A DNA stretch of 64,000 bases from the NCBI GenBank assembly GCA_022376515.1, contig WTXI01000104.1, positions 55,931 through 119,930 on the forward strand, given 5' to 3'. Under the pieces are notes generated by a model, which did not search any database, was not told the origin of the DNA, and saw only the letters and a program-made list of their open reading frames with translations. Position numbers and translations under genes: made by a program. How positions within the stretch are numbered: the first letter of the stretch is position 1; every line of letters starts with the position of its first letter. Positions 31,856-41,875 of this stretch are shown one piece after another. The stretch comes from Lactifluus volemus (lineage: Eukaryota > Basidiomycota > Agaricomycetes > Russulales > Russulaceae).

Positions 31856-33829
31856 ATGAGGTTCCCCGGGCCCCAGTATGTTCAGACCTCTCACTGTGAT
31901 TTGGTATTGACTCACTAATCTCTAACTTGAATTAGCATCGAAGCTCTCCCAGACTATGTCCTGCTGGAGATCTTTTACTTCTATCAAAGGGGTCCGTACG
32001 GGTACTTGCCGCGTCGGTGGCATATCGTGGTGCACGTTTGCCGAAGGTGGCGATACGTCGCGTTTGCATTTCCGCGTCGTCTTGATTTGTATCTCGAATG
32101 CAACACGAACACACCCGTGAGGAGAACGCTAGATATTTGGCCATGCTTGCCCATCGTCATCAATGATACACGGAGGATAAAGAAATGGCCAGTCTTTCTC
32201 AGTGATAACATCATTGCCGCACTCGAGTGTCATGATCGCGTGTGCGCAATCGAGCTCTATCTTATAACAACACACCCTCTATTGGAACAATTCTCGAGAG
32301 TGATGCAGGTGCCATTTCCGGCGCTGACATCCCTTGAACTGGGTTTCGGATACCCGCTGCCAGTGCCGCCGCCGGTGCCGCCACCGGTGCTTGATGCCTT
32401 CCTGGGCGGCTCCGCCCCGCGTCTACAACATCTCATCTTGCGCGGTATTCCAGTTCCAGCATTACCAAAAATTCTTCCATCTTGCCATGACATTGTCCAA
32501 GTCCAACTTACCCGAATACCCCATACCGGCTACATTTCACCTGAAGCTATGACTGCCAGCCTGTCCGCATTGGCCAAGCTTGAAGACCTTGTCATTGAAT
32601 TTGTATCCCCGGCTTCTCGTCCTCATCGACGTCTACTTCCCTTGTCATGCGTTATCCTTCCTGCCCTCACCCGTTTTGAGTTCCACGGCGATAGCGAGTA
32701 CTTCGAAGACCTCATCGCTCGGATCGACACTCCTTCCATTAGCTCCATCAAAACGAAGTTCTTCAATCGGCTTGTTTTCGACAACCCACAATTCCTCCAG
32801 TTTGTCGGTCGCACAAAAGTGCTCAGGTCATTCAAGCGAGCGAATCTGTCCCTCGACGAGAGTATAGCCGAATTTTCCCTTGATAGTGACCATCTTAATC
32901 CTCCCATAAATCCTGAGGCCAATCTACATATTTTCATATCGTGCGATGGACTCGATTGGCAAGTGTCGGGTTTAACACAAATATGTGAGCAGTTTTCGAC
33001 TCTCCTCTCCAATATGGAAGAATGTAGCGTGGGGTGGACTCAGAAGCGGACGCGTCCGCTTGAAGATGAAATGGATCACACTCAGTGGCTGGATCTTTTT
33101 CGCCCATTCACTTGTGTGCAGGACCTAAAAATATTATCCGGACTTGATACGCTTATTGCCCCTGCACTGAGCGAGCTCACTGGAGGTCGGGTCATGGAGG
33201 TGTTACCTGTCTTGCGTACCCTTTCTGTTACTGAATCGAATATCCTCCTTGAACCATTCATCACAGCACGCCAGCTATCCAACCACCCTGTCATTCTCAT
33301 ACCCCCGCTGCCGCCCCCACCGTCGCCCCCGCAGCGGCCCATGCTGCCGCCAATGACGATAGCGTTCCCGCAGTCCTCGCTATCTCCGTCGTGGCCCCTG
33401 CAGCATCCCGCACCGCAGCCCTCGCTGCCGCCCACACCGGAGCCCTCACTGTACTGGCCCCCAACGCAGCCCACACTGTACCAGCCTGCGCCCCCACTGT
33501 ACTGGCCCCCACCGCAGCCCCCACTGTACCGGCCTGCACCCACACTAGACCTACCCCCACCCCAACCGTACTGGCCCCCACCACAGCCCGCACTGTACCG
33601 GCCACCCACACTGGACAGGCCCACACCACAACCCACACTGTACCAGTCCTCGCAGCGGGCCCCGCCCCTGACTGACCTGTCAACTACAGAGCTTCGAGCC
33701 CCCACACAACCACAAAACCGTCGAGTGCACCGCTACGCTCCTTACTTCCCCAGCCGCTTTTACAATCCCACCCCCGGGGACCCCGCCTTTTCTCATAGCC
33801 ACATGTTGCGGAATATAAATGCAGACTGA
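31856..33829 (+). CDS. F-box domain protein with proline-rich tail, paralogue I
   Basis: Two exons: 31856-31875 and 31936-33829 (60-nt intron, GTATGT donor). An extra ATG at 31844 is in frame. Unlike A-E and H there is no middle exon. The F-box begins IEALPDYVLLEIFYFYQ, followed by WHIVVHVCRRWRYVAF and the LRR-like body with NRLVFDNPQFLQFVGR. After FITARQLSNHPVIL a new tail of about 150 residues follows, with YWPPPQP/LYRP repeats, then RVHRYAPYFPSRFYNPTPGD and SHSHMLRNINAD. The proline tail may bind SH3/WW-type partners; that is a guess. The F-box region predicts SCF adaptor function. Intact. Gene, flanks and tail match J, so I and J form a recent pair. Confidence 0.88.
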
Positions 33830-34180
33830 GAAAAAAAAAACCACAGAGCTTTGATGACGGTACTAACCCTACCCATCTTAGAGTGCAAATTATGATAAAT
33901 CTCCGAGAGAGCGGGCAACACCTGTCATTCCTTGCCAAACTGGGATTCCATAAATACCTCCCCCTTCCCCCCTTTTTCCAACAGTCGAGCATGTGTGTAA
34001 TAAATGCGAACAATATATTTTACACTGATAACACTGTTATCCGACTCAAAGCTCTGAGAAACCTCACCAGATTGTCGTAGTAAAAGTCACGAGGTTGACC
34101 TTCTTGACTTGTCAGATGACCCTCATATGGTCGACTCTAATTATAAGTGGATTGTGACAGATGGATGCCAATCGCCCCTG
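33830..34180 (+). repeat. Duplicated 3' flank of copy I
   Basis: Matches 40395-40770: GATGACGGTACTAACCCTACC, AATAAATCTCCGAGAGAGCGGG, CAACAGTCGAGCATGTGTG and GTCACGAGGTTGACCTTCTTG. The J copy has an extra 50-60 bp near 40485. Confidence 0.75.
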
Positions 34181-34289
34181 CTTCCGTGTTCACGCAAACA
34201 AGCAAGTTATACTTGCGTACGTTGGATGCGATGAGATATACTCCTTATATGCTTACTCCTCTTCTAGGCGAAAAGGCAACAGTGGTAAC

Positions 34290-34375
34290 GAGGAGGTAAA
34301 GACTACTGCTGGTAACTGCTGTAGCCCTTGATCCCTTGAACAGAGGAAAGAGGGAAAAAAAGAAAAGGGGTGGCC
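34290..34375 (-). repeat. Inverted fragment of segmental repeat S1
   Basis: Reverse complement of 31035-31135: CTGTTCAAGGGA.CAAGGG, then CAGCAGT, with the same CT-rich lead. It joins abruptly to the end of the second GMC remnant. Confidence 0.55.
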
Positions 34376-35579
34376 ACAAGGACACGGATGAAACCTCTAG
34401 ACATACTGAGCGTTCCGTGGGGTGTGTTCAGGTCTACGGAAAGAGGTATCCCCACACGAGTACATGCCAGTGTGTCGATGGAATGCTGGGTGGCGAGAGA
34501 ATGGTTGCTGTGGAACCCAACTGTGGGAGGATCCGTGAGACAACTGCACCTCGAGTCACGACTTTGCAATTTGTTGTCACCTTCGATCGGGCCATCGGCA
34601 CCATGCTCAGCTGCGATAACCCACCAGGCTGCGCGTTACTCGGAACGAACTTCTCAAATTTGAGAAAGTACCTAGATAATCACGGACTCAGCATCGATCC
34701 ATACCCACTAAAAGATACTGGCGCACTTGTGGAAGTCCTTGTATGCTCATGATTCTGCGCTTTCCCCACCTAGACGAGCCCATTCGTCGTAGTCTGACGG
34801 GTTACCGTAATGCGTGCTAGCATGTAGACCATCAGCAGAAACTTAACTCTACGTTGCAGGAACTAATGCTTGTGCGTTGATAGAGGAACCTGAAGAGGGT
34901 GGATAAGAATAAACGATCAACACCGATGATCAGACTTATAACCGCCAAGCATTTTTGCTGAGGTGTTCGGAAATGAGTCGTGGGTCTCCAAAGCACAAGT
35001 CTGTGCTTACCTCGTGGCCAATAATGTCTTCTTCCGCCCGAGTTCGGTTGTTGGGTGGTGAACAAACTGAGGACTTTCGAAGTCCTCATTATCAAAGTAT
35101 ACGCTGAAGGAATCCATGCTTAACGGCACTGAGAATGGGCTGCCTGTCACGCGCAGTAGCACAGAAAGAAGTAATGTATGCACCTGTCACCGGCCTCCAA
35201 CAGAAGGACGCGCAAATTGGGGTCGTCACTGAGACGGGAGGCAAGAACACAGCCTGCGGTACCTGAAAATGATGAGGGGTCATATATCAGCTCCTCGAAG
35301 TCACGTACCTCCACCACAATGACCACATCGTGTTCATCAAAGTCATCCTGACCTTCACTTTTCAAATTGTTAGTAGCATCACCGACAAGCTTTCCAACCC
35401 TTCGGATCCTTCTGGATTCCATTTCTCTTTGGATGGCCAATAGTGGCGACGGTGTGGAACACGATCCCAATCAAAGCGAAGGCTGCACTGAATCTCACAC
35501 TCCGGCCGAGGCTCGAGTCTCCGTCCGTGTATTTGACAAGGAGAGAGTTGAGAGAGGACAGAGCTTCATCCCCGGTCAT
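34376..35579 (-). pseudogene. GMC oxidoreductase remnant, copy 2
   Basis: Start ATG at 35579 (MTGDEALSSLNSLLVKYT). Then come GHPKRNGIQKDPK, GTAGCVLASRLSDDPNLRVL with LLLEAG, PNSGGRRHYWPRGK, YFLKFEKFVP, and further exons with TDPPTVGFHSNHSLATQ and CTRVGIPLSVDLNTPHGTL (34376-34560). It reaches further into the enzyme than copy 1, but again lacks the C-terminal catalytic His region. A 2-nt deletion near 35403 (GATCCGAAGGG versus GATCCGCGAAGGG) and an altered VIVVEV in place of VIVGGG break the FAD-binding frame. The left end abuts the inverted S1 fragment. Confidence 0.8.
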
Positions 35580-35819
35580 GGCTTTGGCGAACAAGTGACG
35601 GCACCGCAAGCACAGAAGCAGCGGCGGGCCCAGTCCGAAAGAGAAAAACGACCTACTTGGGAAGGAAGGCTAAAATAACTAAAGTTATTAGTTGTACGTA
35701 AGGCACATCGCAGAGCATTTGGGCGACACGACGACGTGGAGATGATGCGCAGTGTCAATACTTCCCGTGCCCAGTCGATGAGCTTGCGCCGTTCAGCGTA
35801 TATGAAGTGCCACAGTGTT

Positions 35820-35945
35820 GATGGGATAGCCTGTTTGTGAGTGGATCATACTGCGTGTCCTGCCACCTGAGTTGCGCGCGAGTCGTGCTGTAGAGGCGGA
35901 GGACAGTTAAGTTCCGTTCAAGTTGTCTGCTTCCCTTACATAAGC
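35820..35945. repeat. Dispersed repeat family R2, copy 2
   Basis: GTGTCCTGCCACCTGAGTTG, GAGGCGGAGGACAGTTA and CTTACATAAGCAG, as at 5890-6125. The LINE poly-T tail starts six bases after it, so the LINE probably inserted into this repeat. Confidence 0.65.
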
Positions 35946-35978
35946 AGACCCTTTTTTTTTTCTTTGAATCCAGTTTAT

Positions 35979-36568
35979 ACAAGCTCTTGTCCGTGCCTAC
36001 GGCACGGGACAGAGCTTGCGGGGGCTGCGCCCCCGAAGTCAGGGGGTTGCTGAGAAAGTGCTGACCAATATACCATTTTTGGTAATTGACTTCCTTTTTT
36101 GGCGACCGTTCTGTTTTATATTATGGACAAGCTCTTGTCCGTGCCTACGGCACGGGACAGAGCTTGCGGGGGCTGCGCCCCCGAAGTCAAGGGGTTGCTG
36201 AGAAAGTGCTGACCAATATACCGTTTTTGGCAATCGACTTCCTTTTTTGGCACCGTTCTGTTTTATATTATGGACAAGCTCTTGTCCGTGCCTACGGCAC
36301 GGGACAGAGCTTGCGGGGGCTGCGCCCCCGAAGTCAAGGGGTTGCTGAGAAAGTGCTGACCAATATACCGTTTTTGGCAATCGACTTCCTTTTTTGGCAC
36401 CGTTCTGTTTTATATTATGGACAAGCTCTTGTCCGTGCCTACGGCACGGGACAGAGCTTGCGGGGGCTGCGCCCCCGAAGTCAGGGGGTTGCTGAGAAAG
36501 TGCTGACCAATATACCATTTTTGGTAATTGACTTCCTTTTTTGGCGACCGTTCTGTTTTATATTATGG
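35979..36568 (-). repeat. Four tandem 147/148-bp units with paired hairpins
   Basis: Units start at 35979, 36127, 36274 and 36421 (lengths 148, 147, 147, 148). Each carries a long stem of about 17 bp (CAAGCTCTTGTCCGTGCC, loop TAC, GGCACGGGACAGAGCTTG, one bulge per arm) and a second stem, CGGGGGC-TGC-GCCCCCG. Units 1 and 4 share variants (AGTCAGGGGG, GGCGACCG, ACCATTTTTGG), and units 2 and 3 share others (AGTCAAGGGG, GGCACCG, ACCGTTTTTGG). The array starts at the stop codon of the LINE ORF. Confidence 0.92.
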
Positions 36569-37345
36569 ATAGCGCAGCATGACTACAAAAACAAAGACAC
36601 GCTCGGCTACGTAGACCACGTGGGCAGGGGTGGATGAGGGTTGGGATCACGACAATAGATAAGTATGGGGCGGGGGGTAGGTGAAGGTGTACGGCTGGCT
36701 TAGCCGTGGTCTTCTGGCGGGGAAAGGTTCTGACTCGTGGGCGAACGCAGGCTTGGGTTTCTTCAATGAATTTAGTGAGAATTTCGCCACCAAGGCGGGT
36801 GCCGAAGATGATGTGGGGGGAGAGGGAGGGAATCTTGGTGATTGTTCGCTCGCAATGTGTGATGACGTAGGGCTGTTGGCAGTCGTGAAGGTCTTGGGTG
36901 TGTGAGCGGTGGCGGAGGTTATATTCGCCTGTGAAGGCGTGCCCCGTCAGTAGTCTGATTGCGGCGCAGAATATAGGGCGGGGTGACAAAGCGATACCCA
37001 ACATGAAATCCGGGGGATGGACGAGTGCCTTGTACACTGGGGCGCGGCGTGGGCTGTCCAACCAGCCTTGTTCCCAGGTCGAGAAGGCCTCTCTACGTGC
37101 AATGTCTCGGAGAGCAGGGATGGATGGCGCGGTGAGGACAACCTGGCCTTGGGCGGCCGCGGCCGCCTCGATGGTAATCTCCTGAATGCATTTGAGGGGC
37201 AGGAAACTTGCTGTTCCTGGGATCCATTGGAGCGAGATGGAGACGTCGGGGTGGGCGAGGAGGGAAGAGGCGGCCGAGTCGCAAAGGGCCTGGCATGCAA
37301 CGGCGTTGTCGTGTCGTTCTGTGATCGGAGAGGTTAACTTGTCAC
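36558..37345 (-). pseudogene. LINE ORF2 C-terminal fragment (RNase H region and tail)
   Basis: Read right to left across frame changes: SLLAHPDVSISLQWIPGT (RNase H-like strand), ALRDIARREAFSTWEQGWLD, YKALVHPPDFMLG, then IRLLTGHAFTGEYNLRHR, HDCQ..YVITHCE, and FIEETQACVRPRV, ending at a TAA at 36560. This order (RNase H, LLTGHAFTGEY, Cys/His knuckle) is typical of ORF2 ends of Tad-like LINEs of mushroom fungi. Several frame changes and a damaged Cys knuckle show it is not functional. Reverse transcriptase and endonuclease are absent. Confidence 0.75.
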
Positions 37346-38290
37346 CTGGAGTGTATTAGATGGACGCTACTGGTCTGATCAGCGGTTCATCGAAATGGTG
37401 GAGTTCTCAGTTCTTCCGAGTGGCATGGCTGCCGCCGTGGCACTTTGATCACATCGCTAACGAGAAACCTGCCTGGCGCGAGAGGTAATGAAGGCAGGAT
37501 GTAATCTTCTTGAGTGCCGAAACGAAACGTTGACTCGAAAACCAGACAAGAAAGTTCCAGTAAATTGGCTAATGAATACAGATGGTGTCCAAGCTCATTA
37601 TCTGAGGGAAAAAAATAACAAAGAGGGGAGGACACGAGGGGGTGAATCATAAAGACACATTTCCACGAAACAAGTGAGAGTATACAGTGAAAAGGATGGA
37701 CTTGTGTGTAGAGAATGAAAAGGGGAGTAGACACAAGGGGGAGAGGACGAATGACACAAGGGGGAGAGGACGAATGGGTGAGGATCTTTAGTTTAGACAA
37801 TCGAAAAATGGAGAGGTAAGCCTCCGAGTCGTGTAGCGAATCCAAAAAGGACGGTTGCAGCCTCGCGCTTCAGTTCTGACGGCCTCATGTTTCGGGTGCC
37901 GGCGAGAGGCAGCGCAAAGGGCGAGTAAATTGAAAGAGATAATGTTATGCGGTTATCGGTAAGAATGAAAGGGGGTCTAGGGAAGGTCGCAGTTCTGACA
38001 AGACCGGAGAGGTAGCGGGTCTGAGGGGAAGGGAAAGTGGAACTTGAAGGGGTGCCGCTTGCATAAGCGGTCCATCCACGTGCTCGCCCATCTCGCCTTC
38101 AAGCACCGGTTCACCGGCTTCACCTCGCGCCACGCGCCGCCCCAGCCTCCGAGTCGAAGTCAACCATGAGGCCTGTATGAGACATGACCTACGTGTCGAT
38201 ATGAAGCTGTGGTTACGTATTTCACAATCAATCCTCTTGTGCAGGACATCTTTTGTTCCATTCAGTCCATCTGTAGATCATCCGTTAACC
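37346..38290. other. Gene-free spacer
   Basis: No gene recognised. Contains a 23-bp direct tandem duplication (GACACAAGGGGGAGAGGACG...) near 37730-37776. From about 38260 it matches the upstream flank of copy I. Confidence 0.45.
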
Positions 38291-38365
38291 GGTAGCTCAA
38301 TCAGAAGAGCATGAGACTATAGCAGCCCGAGGACACCTGTGATAACCCAAGGTTTCTGGTTCTCC
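38291..38365 (+). other. tRNA-Lys-like relic upstream of copy J
   Basis: TAGCTCAATCAGAAGAGCAT followed by GAGACT resembles the D-arm to anticodon stem of eukaryotic tRNA-Lys (pattern TAGCTCAGTCGGTAGAGCAT). GGTTCTCC at 38358-38365 could be a box B. The 3' half does not fold, so this is a relic or SINE head, not a gene. Confidence 0.4.
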
Positions 38366-38398
38366 TTGTGTTGATCCATGAGGACAATTCGTCGATCA

Positions 38399-38493
38399 GT
38401 GTGCTGTGCACACATGTGAAGTCCACGAGGACTCTCTGTGGGTTCCATATAAACCCCAACTCTTCCGCCGCTAAACCTCCAACGCCACTACCG
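38399..38493 (+). promoter_or_regulatory. F-box promoter cassette, copy J
   Basis: GTGTGCTGTGCACACATGTGAAG from 38399, GAGGACTCTCTGTGGG near 38427-38442 and CCATATAAA at 38445-38453, about 40 bp before the ATG at 38494. Confidence 0.65.
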
Positions 38494-40407
38494 ATGAGTC
38501 CCCCAGGCCCAAGCAGTACGTCCAGACCCCTCACTTTGATTTGGTATTGACTCACCTAATCTCCAATTAGCATCGAAGCTCTCCCAGATGATGTCCTCCT
38601 GACGATCTTTTACTTCTACCAAAGTGTTTCATGGTACTTGCCACATCAGTGGCATATCCTGGTGCACGTTTGCCGAAGATGGCGACATGTCGTGTTTGCA
38701 TTTCCACGTCTTCTTGACTTGTATCTCGAATGCAGCATGAACATACCCATGAGAAGGACGCTGGATGTTTGGCCATGCTTGCCCATCACGATCAGAGACA
38801 GATGTATGATAAAATCGCCAGCCTCAGACTTGTTCCGTGGTAGTATCGTTGCTGCACTCGAGCGTCATGATCGTGTGCGCAAAATCGAGCTCAATTATCT
38901 AACACGTCCTCAATTGGAACAATTCTCGGGAGTGATCCAGGTGCCATTTCCAGCGCTGACAATCCTCAAACTGACTTTCGAAGACAAGTCGGTGCCGCCG
39001 CCGGTGCTTGATGCCTTCCTGGGTGGGTCCGCCCCACGTCTACAATGTCTCATCTTGCGCGGTATTCCAGTTCCAGCATTACCAAAACTTCTTCCATCTT
39101 GCCATGATCTTGTCCAAGTCCAAATTACCCGTATACCCCATACAGGTTACATTTCTCCCGAAGAGATGGCAGCCAGCCTGTCCGCATTGGCCAAGCTTGA
39201 AGTCCTTGACATCGAATTTGAATCCCCAGCTTCTCGTCCTTATCGACGTCCACTTCCGTCGGCACGCGTTATCCTTCCCGCGCTCACCCGGTTTGAGTTC
39301 CACGGCGATAGCGAGTACTTTGAAGACCTCGTCGCTCGGATCGACACTCCTTCCATTATCTCTGTCAAAACAAAATTTTTCAATCGGCTTATTTTCGACA
39401 ACCCACAATTCCTCCAGTTTCTCGGTCGCACAAAGGTGCTCAGGTCATTCAAGCAAGTGAAGCTGTTCCTCGACAAGAGTATGGCCGATATCTCCCTTCA
39501 TAATGATCACCATCATTCTCCCGTAAATCCTGGGCCCAATCTACATATCCTCATATCGTGCGACGGATTCGATTGGCAAGTGTCGGGTTTAACACAAATC
39601 TGCGAACAATTTTCGACTTTCCTCTTCGATGTGGAAGAATGTAGCGTGGGGTGGACTCAGCAGCGGACGCGGCCGCTTGAAGATGACATGGATCACACTC
39701 AGTGGCTGGATCTTTTTCGCTCATTCACTTCTGTGCAGGGCCTAGCAATATTACGCGGACTTGATACGCTTATTGCCCCTGCACTGAACGGGCTCACTGG
39801 AGATGGGGCCATGGAGGTGTTACCTGCCTTGCGTACCCTTTCTGTTGCTGAACCGATTGTCCTTAAACCATTCATCACCGCACGCCAGCTATCCAACCAT
39901 CCTGTCATTCTCACACCCTTGATGCCGCCCCCACCGTGGCCCCTGCAGCGTCCCGCACCGCAGCGCTCGCTGCCGGCCACACCGGAGCCCACACTGTACC
40001 GGCTCCCACCGCTGCCCCCACTGCACCTGCCTGCACCCACACTGTACCAGCACCCACCGCAGCCTACACTGTACCGGCCTGCACCCACACTAGACCTGCC
40101 CCCACCCCAACCGTACTGGCCCCCACCACAGCCCGCACTGGACCGGCCGCCCACACTGGACAGGCCCACACCACAACCCGCACTGTACCGGTCCGCACAG
40201 CAGCCCCCGCAGCGGGCCCCGCCCCTGACTAACCTGTCAACTGCAGAGCTTCGAGCCCCCACACAACCACAAAACCGTCGAGTGCACCGTTATGCTCCTT
40301 ACTTCCCCAGCCGCTTTTACAATCCCACCCCCGGGGACCCCGCCTTTTCTCATAGCCACATGTTGTGTATAAATGCATACTTAGGAAAAAAAACCACAGA
40401 GCTTTGA
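38494..40407 (+). CDS. F-box domain protein with proline-rich tail, paralogue J
   Basis: Exon 2 runs from 38571 to the stop at 40407 without interruption. It begins IEALPDDVLLTIFYFYQ, continues with WHILVHVCRRWRHVVF, the LRR-like body, FITARQLSNHPVIL, a proline-rich tail (LYRPAPTLDLPPPQPYWPPP) and SHSHMLCINAYLGKKTTEL. The stop lies about 8 codons later than in I because of a small indel at the end. Exon 1 from the ATG at 38494 is a problem: the I-like donor GTACGT leaves the wrong phase, and a donor 4 nt further on (AGCAGTAC/GTCCAG) restores it. The N-terminus is therefore uncertain. Otherwise a functional-looking SCF adaptor and sister of I. Confidence 0.85.
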
Positions 40408-40770
40408 TGACGGCACTAACCCTACCCACCTTAGAGTGCAAATTATAATAAATCTCCGAGAGAGCGGGCGACACCTGTCATTCCCCATCGAGGTCGCTGC
40501 ATCGTGATGTCTGCTGCTCCTGCCCCTTCCCCTTGCCAAAATGGGATTCCAGAAATACCTCCCCCTTTCCCCCCTTTTTCCAACAGTCGAGCATGTGTGT
40601 AATAAATGCGAACAATATATTTTACACTGATAACGCTGTTATCCGACTCAAAGCTCTGAGAAACCTCACTAGATTGTCGTAGTAAAAGTCACGAGGTTGA
40701 CCTTCTTGCCTCGTCAGATGACCGTCATGTGGTCAACTCTAATTATAAGTGGATTTTGACAGATGGATGC
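40408..40770 (+). repeat. Duplicated 3' flank of copy J
   Basis: Counterpart of 33830-34180, with an extra segment near 40485-40540 (CGAGGTCGCTGCATCGTGATG). Confidence 0.72.
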
Positions 40771-40789
40771 CAACCACAAGTTTGGGGTT

Positions 40790-41330
40790 TCATTCGCGTC
40801 CTTGCGGCGTCATGGCGCCACCCCTTCTCTCTGTTTAATGGACCAAGGGATACGAGCAGTAGCTTCACGTTTGTTGCCTTTGAACGGACATGATATCTGC
40901 TTCCACCTAGTCAATCCCCAATAATTTCTCCGTCCATTTCGCGACAGGCCTGTCCAGTATATCTCCTTGACCTCACGCAATCCTTCTATCAGGTCAAATC
41001 CCTTCTTTCGTGTTACGTACATATCTAATCCTTGACTACTACTACCATGCCATCTCCAAGCCATGTTACAACTTTAGTCCCGTTTGTTCTCCGTCTCTGC
41101 TTCCCGACCACGCCAAGACATCCATACATATGCCTCGAGGATTAAAAGTCTAGGGAACGAGTGTATGTGTAAATCGTTGATTGTGCCTTCCCCAACACGC
41201 TTCCTCTGCGCTCTGGCGTGGGAACGGCAAAGGCACGTGTTGTCGTCGGGACTGAAAACAGGGCGTAACTTAGCACTGAGCCGCGCAGCGCCAGTTTTGT
41301 TTTCTGAACGCTGCGAGCGATGTTGAGGAC
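40790..41330 (+). repeat. Segmental repeat S1, copy 2
   Basis: Matches 31130-31600 block by block (see the copy at 30930). It includes GTCGTCGGGACTGAAAACAGGG near 41250, the left arm of the hairpin repeat at 5292. Confidence 0.7.
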
Positions 41331-41745
41331 GAAAAGAGTCAACAAAGAGTTGCATGGAAACACCCTATGCAGTATTTAATCGCCGGTCGACTTCCGCTCA
41401 GAGTTTGGGCATACTCTTTTCGGAGGACTCACCACAACTCTATTGATACTCACCTCCTCCTTGTCTCCGCAAGTCTCGCATATATCGTAAACATGGCGAT
41501 GATCGGCCATAGAATCGAAGAGGCCGTGATTATGTATTTAGCGCTCCTCCTATGTGGGGTATCTTTCTTTGTATGTCCTTGCGATTTATAGATACTGTAA
41601 TTCAATGAGATTCGAGAGTTAGCGTTAGCTTCTTACGGATGTCAGAATAATAAGTTTCACGGTGACCATAGCTTTTTCTGTGGCTTTTTGATAAGAACAC
41701 AGACAATTTGATCAACAACGGTTGATCCGTGATGCGGTTGAATTG
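41331..41745. other. Spacer before copy K
   Basis: No gene recognised; short open frames only. Confidence 0.4.
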
Positions 41746-41749
41746 AGTC

Positions 41750-41875
41750 GTGCCCATTGCACACGTGTACAACAATATCCATGTCATGGGCGCACGTTAG
41801 TTGCGCACAGTCCCTCTCCCTGGGTTCTCTACCTGCCCCAACTGACCCTCTGCTAAATCCTTAATGCCACCGTCG
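41750..41875 (+). promoter_or_regulatory. Diverged F-box promoter region, copy K
   Basis: ATTGCACACGTGTAC near 41755 and GCGCACAGTCCCTCTCCCTGGG near 41803-41824 sit in the positions of the two cassette motifs but are diverged. There is no clear TATA box (TTCTCTACC). Confidence 0.45.

Larger units (their letters stand above)
35949..37345 (-). mobile_element. 5'-truncated LINE with tandem-hairpin 3' UTR
   Basis: On the minus strand: an ORF2 3' fragment (37345-36558), then four 147/148-bp repeats (36568-35979), a 15-nt spacer, and an A-rich tail seen as TTTTTTTTTTTCTTT at 35952-35966. The order ORF2 end, 3' UTR, poly-A tail is that of a retrotransposed LINE copy. The 5' end is truncated within ORF2. 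No target-site duplication could be identified. Confidence 0.65.

Noticed and set aside
36086..36637. 183-codon open frame with three repeated peptides
   Set aside because: Follows from the tandem 147-bp units (a multiple of three). The opposite strand is equally open, and position shows it is a LINE 3' UTR.
37730..37776. 23-bp tandem duplication
   Set aside because: Real but ordinary: a single duplication with no further structure.
38291..38365. Possible tRNA-Lys gene
   Set aside because: Only the 5' half matches; the anticodon stem, T-arm pairing and acceptor pairing are not formed.
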